Made by a program: the position numbers and the translations under genes. A stretch of 64,000 nucleotides of DNA, taken from assembly GCA_023382655.1 (NCBI GenBank), contig JAHDWK010000018.1, forward strand, positions 62,001-126,000, given 5' to 3'. The notes beneath the pieces are model-generated. The model saw only the letters and a program-made list of their open reading frames with translations. It had not been told where the DNA came from and searched no databases. The DNA comes from Anaerolineae bacterium. GTDB lineage: Bacteria > Chloroflexota > Anaerolineae > Promineifilales > Promineifilaceae. Below are positions 45,709-55,000 of the stretch, piece after piece (within the stretch, counting starts at the first letter, position 1; each line of letters begins with the position of its first letter).

Positions 45709-47976
45709 TTATTCTTGTTTTCCGGCGCACCAGCGGATGGTCACGCGCGTACCCTGATTTAGCACGGAATCCAGCGTCATTTCAGCGCCAATGAGCGCCG
45801 CCCGTTCGTGCATACTCACCAGGCCAAAATGTTGGTTGGCCAACAGTGTGGCAAAGTCGAGTTGTTCCCCGGCCGGAAAACCGACGCCATCATCGGCGAC
45901 GGTCAGATGAATCACCTCTGGGGTTAAGTCACCCGAAATAGAGAGTGTGCCGGCTGCCGCATGTTCCAATGCATTTTCGGCGGCTTGCTGCACAATGCGA
46001 AAAATATGTTGTTCCACATTGAGGGGGTACCGGGTGTTGTCTGATGCTACCTGAAATTGTACATCCACTTTTCCGGCGACACGCTCGGCCAGGTGGTCGG
46101 CCAGTTCGTCCAGGGCGGCCTGTAAGCCATAATTGAGCATGGCCGGGCGCAGGCCACGAATGGTTTGCCGGAACTGGGTGGTCAGCTCTTCAAATACCTG
46201 GAAAAACTGTGGCGCGACGCTGTCTTCATCCACGTAAATGGCCAACAGGGCCAGTTGGTTGAGGATGCTGTCGTGTAATTCCAGGGCCAGATGGTTGCGT
46301 TCCCGCTCGTTGCGGTCAATGTTGGCCTGATACAGTTTGTGGAGGTTTTCCGCTTGCAAGATATTGGTGAGGGCGACGGCCGTTTGCGCGGCTAATGCCT
46401 GGAGCGTAGGAATTTCTTTTTGAGCATACACATCATCTGGATCACGACGGCCCAACAACCACAGCCCGGTAAAATTATTGCTTAGATTCAACGGTAAGAT
46501 TAAACGACCCCAGGGGCACGGTTCTGGACTCGTCCCGGCGATAATCGGCGGACGGTAAACGCCGGCCTGGGCGAGCAGAGCCGGCAGGTCTGCGGCTGAT
46601 GGCAACTTTGTTTTGTCTACGCCGAGCACCAAAAGAGTAGTAATGGGATAGTTTGGCCCCCAGTAAATAATAGCCGATTGGCGCACCAGCAAACTGGGCA
46701 GGACCTGATCTTGCAATAACTGCACCAAACCCGCCTCATCCAGTTTGGTGGCAATCTGGGATGCATAACTTTCTAACAAAGAGGCCGGTGGTAGGGCAAT
46801 CCCCAGGATGCGCCTCTCCACAAAACGTTCAAAAGCAGCAAATTTCCCGGTTGTCACCAGGGCGGCAGATATAGCCGCAGCCAGACCAACCAGGATGGAC
46901 GTGGAAGATAAGTCGAACAGGCGGCTCAAAGCGACGCTAACGATAAAGACGACCAAACTAAGGATCAGCAGATATAGATAGAGGGTTAACAGCCGATTCG
47001 CCCGAACCTCCAGCCGGCCAAACTGGTGGCGATAAATGGCATAGATGTAGGCGCCGGGAATGAGCGGCAAACCCAGTAGCGCCAGCGTAATAAACCGCAA
47101 GTCACCGCCAAATATTCCCAGTATGCCCACGATAATAATGGGCGATATAACCAGAACCAGGATGCTCAGTAGAAGACGAATGGACGCCCATTGCTCTGGC
47201 TGCACAATAACGTGAGTCACCAACAAAACCAGGCTACCACCGATAGCCAGGAGAAAACCCATTAGATGGATATTGGGGGGTAACCATTGAAAAAGCTCTA
47301 AAAAGGCCAGCCCGATACCCAGCGCATAGATGATCCAAAGCGCCGACGCGGGTAAATTTTTCAGGGGTGTGGGGAAATTCCAGTGTAAGTGCCAGTAGAC
47401 GGGCAGACAAAGCCAGATCGTAACCTTGAGGATAAGGGCGCTGCCACCGGTGTGCCAATGTGATGGCCCGCTGCCCACCGCCAGCCAGAGGGCAGTGAGA
47501 AAATTAAAGGCAATCAACAACAGCCATAGTGTGTCTTTAGGTCTGATAAATAAGTAGGTAAACGCACCGGCAAACCAAAAAGCATAACATAACCACCAGA
47601 TGCCATAAAGCCGGCTCAAAAACTCGGTTTGTGTAAAACCGGGAAAGAGCCACGGGATAAGGATCGTTTCTCCATTTCGCTGCACCTGTATGGGCACAGT
47701 CTGACCGGGTTCTACATCATTAAAGAAGGTTTGCCAGACATCAGCGGCAAAATCGGCCCAGGTGACATCTCCTACCTGGACCAGTTCATCCCCTACCTGA
47801 AGAGTTGCGCCAGATGTTGTAATGAAAACATCAATGATCTGCCCGTTTGAGAAGTCAAAGCCCGCATAAGGCACCTGGAAAAAGTGAACATACGTAAACC
47901 AGGCCAGGACGAGGAGGACGAGTATAACCAGACCTTGCCTGAGCCATACAATTGGCCAGCCAATCACTCTTGTCAT
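45709..47976 (-). CDS. ComP-like membrane histidine kinase
   Basis: A 755-residue sensor kinase, close to the 769 of Bacillus ComP. One N-terminal helix (LRQGLVILVLLVLAWFTYVHF) is followed by a ~90-residue extracytoplasmic PDZ-like loop (NGQIIDVFITTSGATLQVGDELVQV), then some nine membrane helices up to ~380. A cytoplasmic GAF-like part (ASQIATKLDEAGLVQLLQDQVLPSLL) comes before the HisKA_3 helix with the phospho-acceptor His in HLALELHDSILNQLALL, and the HATPase_c with ENALEHA, DDGVGFPAG and HFGLVSMHERA. This is the layout of ComP/DesK-class kinases. Its ATG overlaps the stop of the NarL-type regulator gene (ATGA), so they are a cognate pair. It lies divergent to the ComX/ComQ-like genes, which makes a prenylated peptide the likely signal (inference). 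Confidence 0.88.
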   Translation of the reverse strand: MTRVIGWPIVWLRQGLVILVLLVLAWFTYVHFFQVPYAGFDFSNGQIIDVFITTSGATLQVGDELVQVGDVTWADFAADVWQTFFNDVEPGQTVPIQVQRNGETILIPWLFPGFTQTEFLSRLYGIWWLCYAFWFAGAFTYLFIRPKDTLWLLLIAFNFLTALWLAVGSGPSHWHTGGSALILKVTIWLCLPVYWHLHWNFPTPLKNLPASALWIIYALGIGLAFLELFQWLPPNIHLMGFLLAIGGSLVLLVTHVIVQPEQWASIRLLLSILVLVISPIIIVGILGIFGGDLRFITLALLGLPLIPGAYIYAIYRHQFGRLEVRANRLLTLYLYLLILSLVVFIVSVALSRLFDLSSTSILVGLAAAISAALVTTGKFAAFERFVERRILGIALPPASLLESYASQIATKLDEAGLVQLLQDQVLPSLLVRQSAIIYWGPNYPITTLLVLGVDKTKLPSAADLPALLAQAGVYRPPIIAGTSPEPCPWGRLILPLNLSNNFTGLWLLGRRDPDDVYAQKEIPTLQALAAQTAVALTNILQAENLHKLYQANIDRNERERNHLALELHDSILNQLALLAIYVDEDSVAPQFFQVFEELTTQFRQTIRGLRPAMLNYGLQAALDELADHLAERVAGKVDVQFQVASDNTRYPLNVEQHIFRIVQQAAENALEHAAAGTLSISGDLTPEVIHLTVADDGVGFPAGEQLDFATLLANQHFGLVSMHERAALIGAEMTLDSVLNQGTRVTIRWCAGKQE

Positions 47977-48671
47977 TGTCGGGTGGAATTGGTTGAAAGG
48001 TCCGAGGCTGAAGCGGAAGGCGTCAGCAACCCTAGTTGTCGCGCTTTCATAATGGCGGCGGTGCGGTTGTGAACGCCGAGCCGTAAATAGACGCCAGAAA
48101 GGAGGTTACGCACGGTGGAATCGGTGATATTTAGTTTGGCGGCTACGGCCGTTGACGTTAGATCGGGCAGGGCGGCAAACATAGATAGCACCTCCAATTG
48201 TCGCGTTGTTAAGAGTGGCTCCTCCGCCAGGTCAAGAATTTGCTCGTGTGCTTGTCGGCTGAAATAAATACCACCCCGGGCTACAGTGAGCAACACATTG
48301 CCCAGGTCACGGATGGTGCCGCGGTCTTCTTTCAGGATATACCCACTGGCGCCGGCGGCGATGACCGATTTAATCAAGGCCCGGTCAGCGTGCATGGAAA
48401 TCACCAGAACCACCAGGTCTGGGTATGTTTGCCTTAATTGGGGGATCAGATTGAGAATGGGGTGGGGATTGGGGTTATCAGGCGACATGGGTACCTGCAC
48501 ATCCATCAATAAAACATCAACGGGCTGCTGGGTAATTATTTGCTCCATGTCTGTGCTAAAAGTGGCAGTTGCTACCACTTCTATTCCCGGCGTTTGGTTT
48601 AACCGGTATAGGTAACCATCAATAATACTTTGGTGGTCATCCAGGATGGCAACGCGGATTTTTTTAGCCAT
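47973..48671 (-). CDS. ComA/NarL-like response regulator, cognate to the kinase
   Basis: A 232-residue two-domain regulator. Receiver: RVAILDDHQSIIDGY with the acidic pair at 11-12, phospho-acceptor D57 in VLLMDVQVP, a Ser switch residue in VVLVISMHA and Lys in GYILKED. C-terminal LuxR-type HTH: LLTTRQLEVLSMFA, LTSTAVAAKLNITDSTVRNLLSGVYLRLGVHNRTAAIMKAR. These proteins dimerise and bind paired half-sites near promoters. It overlaps the kinase gene by 4 bases. It is clearly paralogous to the regulator at 51085-51807. It is a prime candidate to bind the tandem CTA-type sites before the cluster genes. Confidence 0.93.
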   Translation of the reverse strand: MAKKIRVAILDDHQSIIDGYLYRLNQTPGIEVVATATFSTDMEQIITQQPVDVLLMDVQVPMSPDNPNPHPILNLIPQLRQTYPDLVVLVISMHADRALIKSVIAAGASGYILKEDRGTIRDLGNVLLTVARGGIYFSRQAHEQILDLAEEPLLTTRQLEVLSMFAALPDLTSTAVAAKLNITDSTVRNLLSGVYLRLGVHNRTAAIMKARQLGLLTPSASASDLSTNSTRQ

Positions 48672-49104
48672 GTTGTGATTGGTTGATTTTAACTTACGCT
48701 GCGAATTGGATTGCAGGTAATTTCTTTGTTACTTCTTAAAAATATAGGCAAATATAACAGTTACTTGGGGGTGAAGCAACTTGTTTTGACCGTGATGGTT
48801 TAATTACCGACTCTATTAAAACGAGAGTAGCCGCGGTTTTTCCGTGAACACGGCCGTAAAACATACTATGAATTTTGTCAAGCCATACGGTACAATTGTC
48901 TATATCGTTATATAACCCGCCTATTTACTCAACCAGGTTCGTCATCTACATTTGTCCTATACCCACGCAGTAAGAGATAGTGAAAAGTATTTTGTAAATC
49001 CTGATAAATCAACCACCCACTATCATTATCAAAGTGTCTGGCCTGTTTTTATCAGGTTGTGTTCGGTTTATTTGTAAACGTATATTCTGTGGAGGAGGAT
49101 TATC
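48672..49104. other. 433-bp divergent regulatory region between the kinase/regulator pair and the ComX/ComQ-like genes
   Basis: A/T-rich, no ORF. It contains promoter-like site D (48889-48954) facing the peptide gene. That leaves a ~140-base leader up to the GGAGGAGG ribosome-binding site at 49090-49097. A TTTTTCCGTGAACACGGCC stretch near 48839 could form a small hairpin. The promoter of the regulator gene must also lie here, but I cannot place it. Confidence 0.6.
48889..48954 (+). promoter_or_regulatory. Shared cluster promoter motif, site D, before the ComX-like peptide gene
   Basis: GGTACAA (48889-48895) followed by TTGTCTA (CTA at 48900) and then CGCCTATTTACT (CTA at 48921): half-sites 21 bp apart, one more than in sites A-C. 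TACATT at 48947-48952 sits exactly where the others have TATAAAT. Weaker than A-C but with the same order of elements. Confidence 0.6.
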
Positions 49105-49311
49105 ATGACTACAATGCAAGCTTTTTATATGGACTTAAACCAGGTGAAGGTATCAGGCGAAAGAAAGACAAAAGCACCTACCCACAAAGTGGCCGCACCA
49201 GCGGCCGTTGCCCATGATGCTTATCGGGAAAAACTGGCTCGTTTAACCCGGCTCACGTTGACCGAGTTGAATGAAAACCGGGAGGCGCTTGGCTGGAGCG
49301 CCTGGTGGTAA
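49105..49311 (+). CDS. ComX-like pheromone precursor peptide (68 aa, C-terminal GWSAWW)
   Basis: A 68-residue peptide with a very strong GGAGGAGG ribosome-binding site. The N-terminal part is polar and basic (MTTMQAFYMDLNQVKVSGERK), then a helix (DAYREKLARLTRLTLTELNENREAL) leads to the C-terminal hexapeptide GWSAWW with Trp at 64, 67 and 68. Bacillus ComX precursors are ~55 residues, have no signal peptide and carry a Trp near the C-terminus that ComQ prenylates. This gene is followed 43 bases later by a ComQ-like prenyl synthase gene, which is the basis of the call. There is no sequence similarity to ComX beyond that, but ComX is itself hypervariable. Alternatives: a RiPP leader for another enzyme or a small regulatory protein. 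Confidence 0.65.
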   Translation: MTTMQAFYMDLNQVKVSGERKTKAPTHKVAAPAAVAHDAYREKLARLTRLTLTELNENREALGWSAWW

Positions 49312-49354
49312 CAAGGCAGCCCTGAATCAGGCAAACTTCTCTTACAGGTGGGTT

Positions 49355-50311
49355 ATGAACATCTATAGTTCCATATCCGATCTCCTATTCACTTTTCCCC
49401 TCGTCAATTCCTGGCCCGAAATGTATTCCCTCTTGCAGCGCGTAACAGCCGCCGAGCCGCGTGACTGGCAGTTGCCCGTCATTGGCTGCCAGGCCGTCGG
49501 CGGCACGGCGGCGCAAGCCATTCCGGCGGCTGCGGCCATTGCCTGTCTGCAAATCAGTATCGTCCTGATTGACGACATGCTCGACGCCGACCCGCGTGGT
49601 GAACACTATCAGATTGGCGCGGCCGCCACAGCTAATCTGGCCGCCGCCTTCCAGGCGCTTGGCCTGGAGGTGATCGCCCAATGCCCGACCCTGCCCGCCA
49701 ACGCCAAACTGTCCATCTTGCATCACCTGAACCAGATGGCCCTATCTACCGCTTGCGGTCAATATCTGGATACGCAAAACCTTGTTGATGAAGCCGGTTA
49801 CTGGCGTCTGGTGCAAACAAAAAGCGCCCCTTTTTTTGCCACGGCTCTCCAGATAGGTGCATTGTCCGCTTTAGCGGCAGACGAAATGCATACGGCCGTA
49901 CAACTACGGCAATTTGGTGAACTATATGGGGAAATGATTCAGATTCACGATGATTTGAGCGACGCCATGGCCCAGCCGGCAAACACAGACTGGTTACTGG
50001 GCCGCTCGCCGCTGCCCATTCTTTTTGCCAAACTGGTACCCCACCCAGAGCAGTCCCAATTCCTCGCCTTGTGCGACGCTATCACCCAACCCGGCGCGCT
50101 GGCCGAGGCCCAAACCATTCTTATTCGCTGTGGCGCTGTGAGCTACTGCTTAGACGAGTTGCTGTCTCGGTATGAAAAGGCAAAAAACTTGATGTCTCAC
50201 ATGCCTCTGGTTTATGAAGACGGATTAACCGCGTTGTTAAACATGCTAATCAAGCCAGTGCAGCAGCTGTTACACACAGTGGACGCGCCAGGCGAGTGGG
50301 CTGCCCATTGA
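49355..50311 (+). CDS. ComQ-like isoprenyl (polyprenyl) synthase
   Basis: A 318-residue all-helical trans-prenyltransferase. The first Asp-rich motif is VLIDDMLDADPRG (DDxxD), the second IQIHDDLSDAM (DDxxD), with the substrate Lys/Ser stretch LVQTKSAPFFATALQIGAL between them. ComQ of Bacillus belongs to this family and attaches a geranyl or farnesyl group to the Trp of ComX. The protein is only moderately longer than ComQ (~300). The frame is open from 49271, but homology and a GGTGGG ribosome-binding site point to ATG 49355. It lies between the Trp-ended peptide gene and a small membrane protein gene. Alternative role: making a free prenyl diphosphate. The neighbourhood favours peptide modification. 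Confidence 0.82.
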   Translation: MNIYSSISDLLFTFPLVNSWPEMYSLLQRVTAAEPRDWQLPVIGCQAVGGTAAQAIPAAAAIACLQISIVLIDDMLDADPRGEHYQIGAAATANLAAAFQALGLEVIAQCPTLPANAKLSILHHLNQMALSTACGQYLDTQNLVDEAGYWRLVQTKSAPFFATALQIGALSALAADEMHTAVQLRQFGELYGEMIQIHDDLSDAMAQPANTDWLLGRSPLPILFAKLVPHPEQSQFLALCDAITQPGALAEAQTILIRCGAVSYCLDELLSRYEKAKNLMSHMPLVYEDGLTALLNMLIKPVQQLLHTVDAPGEWAAH

Positions 50312-50329
50312 GTAATTTGGAGGCATACC

Positions 50330-50998
50330 ATGCAAAACAAACATTCAGTTGAGTTCATTCAACAGGCCCAGAGTCCGGCTGCGCCGGAAACAAGCGTCTC
50401 GCGCCGTGTGGGTTTATTTATCTTTAGCATAGGCGCTATTTACATTTTTACCGTCAGTGGGATGTCTACCTGGTGGATTGTGCCCACAATGCGGGAAATC
50501 GGTTTGCATAGTTTTAGCACGGCCGTCATGATTTGGGCCGTCTCTGCTCCCGTGGGCGCACTGCTGCTGGCTGTGGGCGGCGCGGCTGTTGCGCCTGACC
50601 GGCGCTTTTGGGTGGCCGTCATCGCCAGTATCCTCATTGTGTTCTGGCTGGCATCCGGGCCAATCAGCCAGGTCATTTCCCCGCTTTTTGGCATCGGCGG
50701 GGGGCTGATTATGCTTTTTTTCCTCGGCAACGCCTGGCAGTGGGTTAACGCTCGTCCCCAATTACCGGCTGCCGTGCGACCGGCGGCAGACCTGCACATG
50801 TTAGGTCAGGTTTTCTTTTTTATAGCTGCCTGGAATCTGTGTGGGCTGATGGGCGCCCCCACCTTTGTGCTGCGACCAGAACTTTCCCAACAATTTGATA
50901 TGGCTACATTGGCCATCAATGTTGGTACCACCGTACTCATTTGTTTAACCATTGGGTGGGGATGCATGTTTTTTAGCCAACGTCTGCGCCCGGCGTAA
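50330..50998 (+). CDS. Six-helix membrane protein in the ComX/ComQ-like operon
   Basis: A 222-residue membrane protein with about six helices: VGLFIFSIGAIYIFTVSGM, TAVMIWAVSAPVGALLLAVGG, FWVAVIASILIVFWLASG, PLFGIGGGLIMLFFLGNAW, MLGQVFFFIAAWNLCGLMG and LAINVGTTVLICLTIGWGCMFF. I recognise no family; the spacing is a little like half of a major-facilitator transporter. A GGAGG ribosome-binding site precedes ATG 50330, 18 bases after the synthase gene. In this position it could export or process the pheromone or confer self-insensitivity. Bacillus ComQXPA has no equivalent gene. Confidence 0.7.
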   Translation: MQNKHSVEFIQQAQSPAAPETSVSRRVGLFIFSIGAIYIFTVSGMSTWWIVPTMREIGLHSFSTAVMIWAVSAPVGALLLAVGGAAVAPDRRFWVAVIASILIVFWLASGPISQVISPLFGIGGGLIMLFFLGNAWQWVNARPQLPAAVRPAADLHMLGQVFFFIAAWNLCGLMGAPTFVLRPELSQQFDMATLAINVGTTVLICLTIGWGCMFFSQRLRPA

Positions 50999-51084
50999 TT
51001 TATATCGCCTGACTGGAGGAGTGGGACACACCCTCGTGCCCCTGTGCAATGTGAGCGTATCCGCTCCTCGATTGGATATTGCGT

Positions 51085-51807
51085 TCAGGTTTTACGTTTT
51101 GTTTTGTCCTCAGCAGAACTCCCCAGTAAATCCTTCATATTGATAGGGGCGGAAGAAGCCAGCAACCCTAATTGGTGGGCGCGCATAATGGCCGCGCTGC
51201 GGTTGCGGACACCCAATTTCAGATAGGCATTTGACAGCAAGTTGCGCACAGTGGAATGAGCCACATTGAGTTGCAGCGCCGCCGCGCTGGCCGTCATATC
51301 CGGGTAAGCCGAAAATAACGACAATATCTCCAGTTGGCGTGGGGTTAACAGCGGCTCCTGGTCGTGGTATTCAGCCAGTTGTTTTTGTAAGCGTGGGCTG
51401 AAGTAAATGCCATGATTGGCAATGTCCTGTACCACCGTCCCCAAATTTTGAATAGCTTCCCGGTCATCCTTGAGAATGTACCCACTAATGCCCACCGCGA
51501 TGAGTGATTTGACCAACGCACGCTCTGCGTACATGGAAATGATGAGGATGGCCAGATCATGGTATTTCTGTAATAGCTGGGGGATCAACTGGAGGACAGG
51601 GTAAGGATTGGGATTATAGGGCGCAGTAGGTACGTGAATATCTAGCAGCAGCACATCAACATGATGACTGGCTAATATCGTTGTTACCTCAGAACCGGTG
51701 GTGGCTGCGGCCACCACCTCAATCCCTTCAACCTGTTTCAGGCGGTAGATGTAACCATCAATGATGCTCTGGTGATCATCAAGAATGGCTACCTGTATAG
51801 CAGACAT
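51085..51807 (-). CDS. Second ComA/NarL-like response regulator (no adjacent kinase)
   Basis: A 240-residue paralogue of the regulator at 47973-48671. Receiver: VAILDDHQSIIDGYIYRLKQVEGIEVV with acceptor Asp in VLLLDIHVPTAPYNPNPYP, and ILKDD near the Lys switch. LuxR-type HTH: LLTPRQLEILSLFSAYPDMTASAAALQLNVAHSTVRNLLSNAYLKLGVRNRSAAIMRAHQLG. The frame opens at 51831; ATG 51807 has GAGG 9 bases upstream and matches the paralogue's start. It is transcribed away from PKS1 and shares the region holding site B. It may be phosphorylated by the same ComP-like kinase, giving a branched pathway. Confidence 0.92.
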   Translation of the reverse strand: MSAIQVAILDDHQSIIDGYIYRLKQVEGIEVVAAATTGSEVTTILASHHVDVLLLDIHVPTAPYNPNPYPVLQLIPQLLQKYHDLAILIISMYAERALVKSLIAVGISGYILKDDREAIQNLGTVVQDIANHGIYFSPRLQKQLAEYHDQEPLLTPRQLEILSLFSAYPDMTASAAALQLNVAHSTVRNLLSNAYLKLGVRNRSAAIMRAHQLGLLASSAPINMKDLLGSSAEDKTKRKT

Positions 51808-51875
51808 AAAAGCAACCTCAAATTTTTCCAATAGTAAACCAGCCTAGCAGATTGTCATTAAAGAAACAACCTGAC

Positions 51876-51940
51876 GGTACAAACGCCTAAGTAGGGAATC
51901 GTTTGTCTATTTACCGTAAGAGAGTGGCAACTTATAAATG
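51876..51940 (+). promoter_or_regulatory. Shared cluster promoter motif, site B, before PKS1
   Basis: GGTACAA (51876-51882), 18 bases, GTTTGTCTATTTACC (51901-51915), 17 bases, TATAAATG (51933-51940). The first half-site is ACAAACGCCTA. Spacing is identical to sites A and C. The PKS1 GTG start is 68 bases after the -10, with a GAGGAG ribosome-binding site. Confidence 0.85.
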
Positions 51941-52008
51941 TTAACAACCATTGATTCTGTTGTTTATTCCGGTTCTGTGTCTACAGAACCTGTAGAGGAG
52001 ACGTAACC

Positions 52009-55000
52009 GTGTCTATGCAAAAATCCCAGGCAAAAGAACAGGCCAAGACAGAACCAATCGCCATCATTGGTATGGCGTGTCGCTATCCTGGTGGCGCTAA
52101 TACGCTGCAAGATTTCTGGAAATTGTTTGAAAGCGAAACAGATGCAATGACAGAGGTGCCTCCAGACCGCTTTGACATCGAATACTATTATGAACCAAAG
52201 GGGCGGCCCGGCAAAGTGATCACCCGTGAGGGTGGTTTTTTGTCGGATATAGACAGGTTTGATCCTTCATTTTTTGGCATTTCACCACGTGAGGCCATGT
52301 ATGTAGACCCGCAGCATCGTTTGTTGTTAGAGGTGGCCTGGGAAGCATTGGAGAATGGCGGGCAGGTGTTGGAAAAGGTAGTAGGCAGCCAGACCGGGGT
52401 GTTTATTGGCATCTGGACGAGCAATTACAATGATCGCTATCTGGCTACCTCCGAGGATATTCACTTTCATATTCTGTTGGGTGGCCCGCGTTATCCGGCG
52501 GCCGGCCGTATTTCCTATGCTTTCGATTTTCGTGGGCCAAGTTTTGTCGTAGATACTGCCTGCTCTTCGTCGCTGGTGGCAGTGCATCTGGCCTGCCAGA
52601 GCATGTGGCGGGGTGAGTCGGAGATGGCATTGGCCGGGGGCGTGAACGTGATTCTGGACCCGATGAGTACCATCGGTGGTTCGCAGGCTGATATTTTGTC
52701 GCCAGACGGCCGTTGCAAATTTGGCGATGTCACCGCAAACGGCTATGTTCGCAGTGAAGGGGTGGGTATTGTCGTCCTCAAACCGCTGGCTCAGGCGTTA
52801 GCCAATAACGACCCCATTTATGCCGTCATTCGCGGCAGCGCCGTCAATAACGACGGCCGTACCGGTGGCCGTTTATCCGCGCCTGGCCTGGAAGCCCAAA
52901 TTGATGTGCTGCGTGAAGCCTACGCCGTGGCTGGCGTCTCGCCCGCAGAGGTTAGCTTCATGGAGGCTCATGCGACGGGCACGGCCGTTGGCGACCCCAT
53001 CGAAGTTGAAGCCCTGGCCACGGTGCTGGGGGAAAACCGCCCCTCTGACCGCCCCTGCGTCCTGGGCGCGGGCAAGACCAATATCGGCCACACAGAAGCG
53101 GCGGCCGGGGTGGCCGGTCTCATCAAGGCCGTCCTCTGTCTGCAACAACGAGCCATTCCGGCCAACCTGCACTTTAATGACCCCAACCCCCATATCCCCT
53201 GGTCAGAACTGCCGTTCACCATCCCCCAATCACTCCAGGCATGGCCGGAGACAACCGGCCCCGCTTTGGCCGGCGTCAACTCATTTGGCATCACCGGCAC
53301 CAATGCCCATGTGGTGCTGCAAGAAGCGGAAACGACCAATATCCTCAACGGCCGTGCCACACCCCCCTTGTCTGGCAGGCCCTACCTCATTCCCCTGTCC
53401 GCCCATACACCTGAAGCCTTACAAACGCTGGCCTACAATTACCTGGATTTTATTCGCCAGCAACCGGCGACTGCCTTTTCCCTACCGGACTTCGCCTATA
53501 CTCTCAGCCAGCGGCGTACCCATCACGCCCACGCCCTCACCCTGGTCGTCAAAGATTATGCCGATCTGGTGGCGCAACTGGAAGCCTATGCCCAGGGTGA
53601 GATGCCCCCCGGCATGGCTACCGGCAGCAAACACAATGGCGAAAATGGACTGGCCTTTGTCTGCTCCGGCATGGGGCCGCAATGGTGGGCGATGGGGCGT
53701 GAACTACTGCTGAAAGAGCCGGTTTTCCGCACGGCCGTTGAAGCGTGTGACGCCTATTTCCAACCCCTGGCCGGTTGGTCGCTGGTGGATGAATTGATGT
53801 CCTCCGAGACCGACTCATGCATGGCGCGGGTAGATGTAGCCCAACCGACCAATTTTGCCTTACAGGTGGGGCTGGCGGCGTTGTGGCAGTCGTGGGGCAT
53901 CCGGCCTACGGCCGTCGTCGGGCACAGCACCGGTGAAGTCGCCGCCGCCTATCTTTCCGGTATCCTCTCCCTGGCCGATGCCGTCACAGTCACCTACCAT
54001 CGCAGCCGCCTGCAACAACTCACCGCCGGTACGGGCAAGATGTTGGCGGTCGGTTTATCGCTGTCTGACGTGCAAGAATACATCTTCGGCTACGAAAAAC
54101 AGATTTCGGTAGCGGCCGTCAACGGCCCCCGCTCTGTCACCCTGGCCGGTGACGAATACCATCTGGAAATCATTGCCGAACGGCTAGAAGAGGACGGCGC
54201 TTTTGTCCGTTTTCTCAAAACCAACGTGCCCTACCACAGCCCCTACATGGATCCACTGCAAAAGGAACTGCTGGCAGTCTTACAGGATGTTACCTGCGCC
54301 GACCCGACAATAGTGGCTTACAGCACTGTCACCGGCCAGCCAGCCGATCCCGAAACATTTGGCGCGGCTTACTGGTGGCAAAACGTGCGCGAGCCGGTCT
54401 TGTTTGCCCAGGCTATCGCCGAAATGATTGCCGATGGCTACCATACCTTCATCGAACTGGGGCCACATCCCACGCTGGCCCGCGACATTGACGAGTGCCT
54501 GCGTATTGCCAACCGGCCCGGCCTCGTCGTCTCTTCCTTGCGCCGCCAGGAGCCGGAACAGCCGCAAATTCTGGCTTCTCTCGGCACGCTGCACACCATC
54601 GGCGTCGCCGTAGAGTGGGCAGCTTTGTATCCTATCGGCCAGTTCATGCCCCTACCGTCATACCCCTGGCAGCATGAAAGCCTCTGGTTTGAAGCCGAAC
54701 GAGCCAGAAAAGGCCCCGCCCGCTGGCATCCAGCCACCGCCCGCCAGACTGCCGCCGTCCATCCCTTTCTGCAACAGCACATCAAATCCGCCATTCACCC
54801 AGACACCGAGTTGTGGGAAATGGAACTGGACGCCGCCCAATTTGCCTATCTGCTAGAACACCGTATTGGTGATCTGGCCGTCGTGCCGGGCGCTACCTGG
54901 CTGGAGATGGCGCTGGCTGTGGCCCGCTCGGCATTTGGTTCCGGCGTCTACATGTTGGAGGATGTGCATTTTGCCGAGGGTTGCATCCTGGCAAAAGAGG

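Noticed and set aside
49271..49354. Longer N-terminus for the ComQ-like synthase overlapping the peptide gene
   Set aside because: No ribosome-binding site precedes the ATG at 49271, and the extra residues do not match the family; ATG 49355 is better.
48672..52008. Bacillus-type ComA box (TTGCGG-N4-CCGCAA)
   Set aside because: I found no such palindrome in the intergenic regions; the conserved signal here is a direct repeat of a different sequence.
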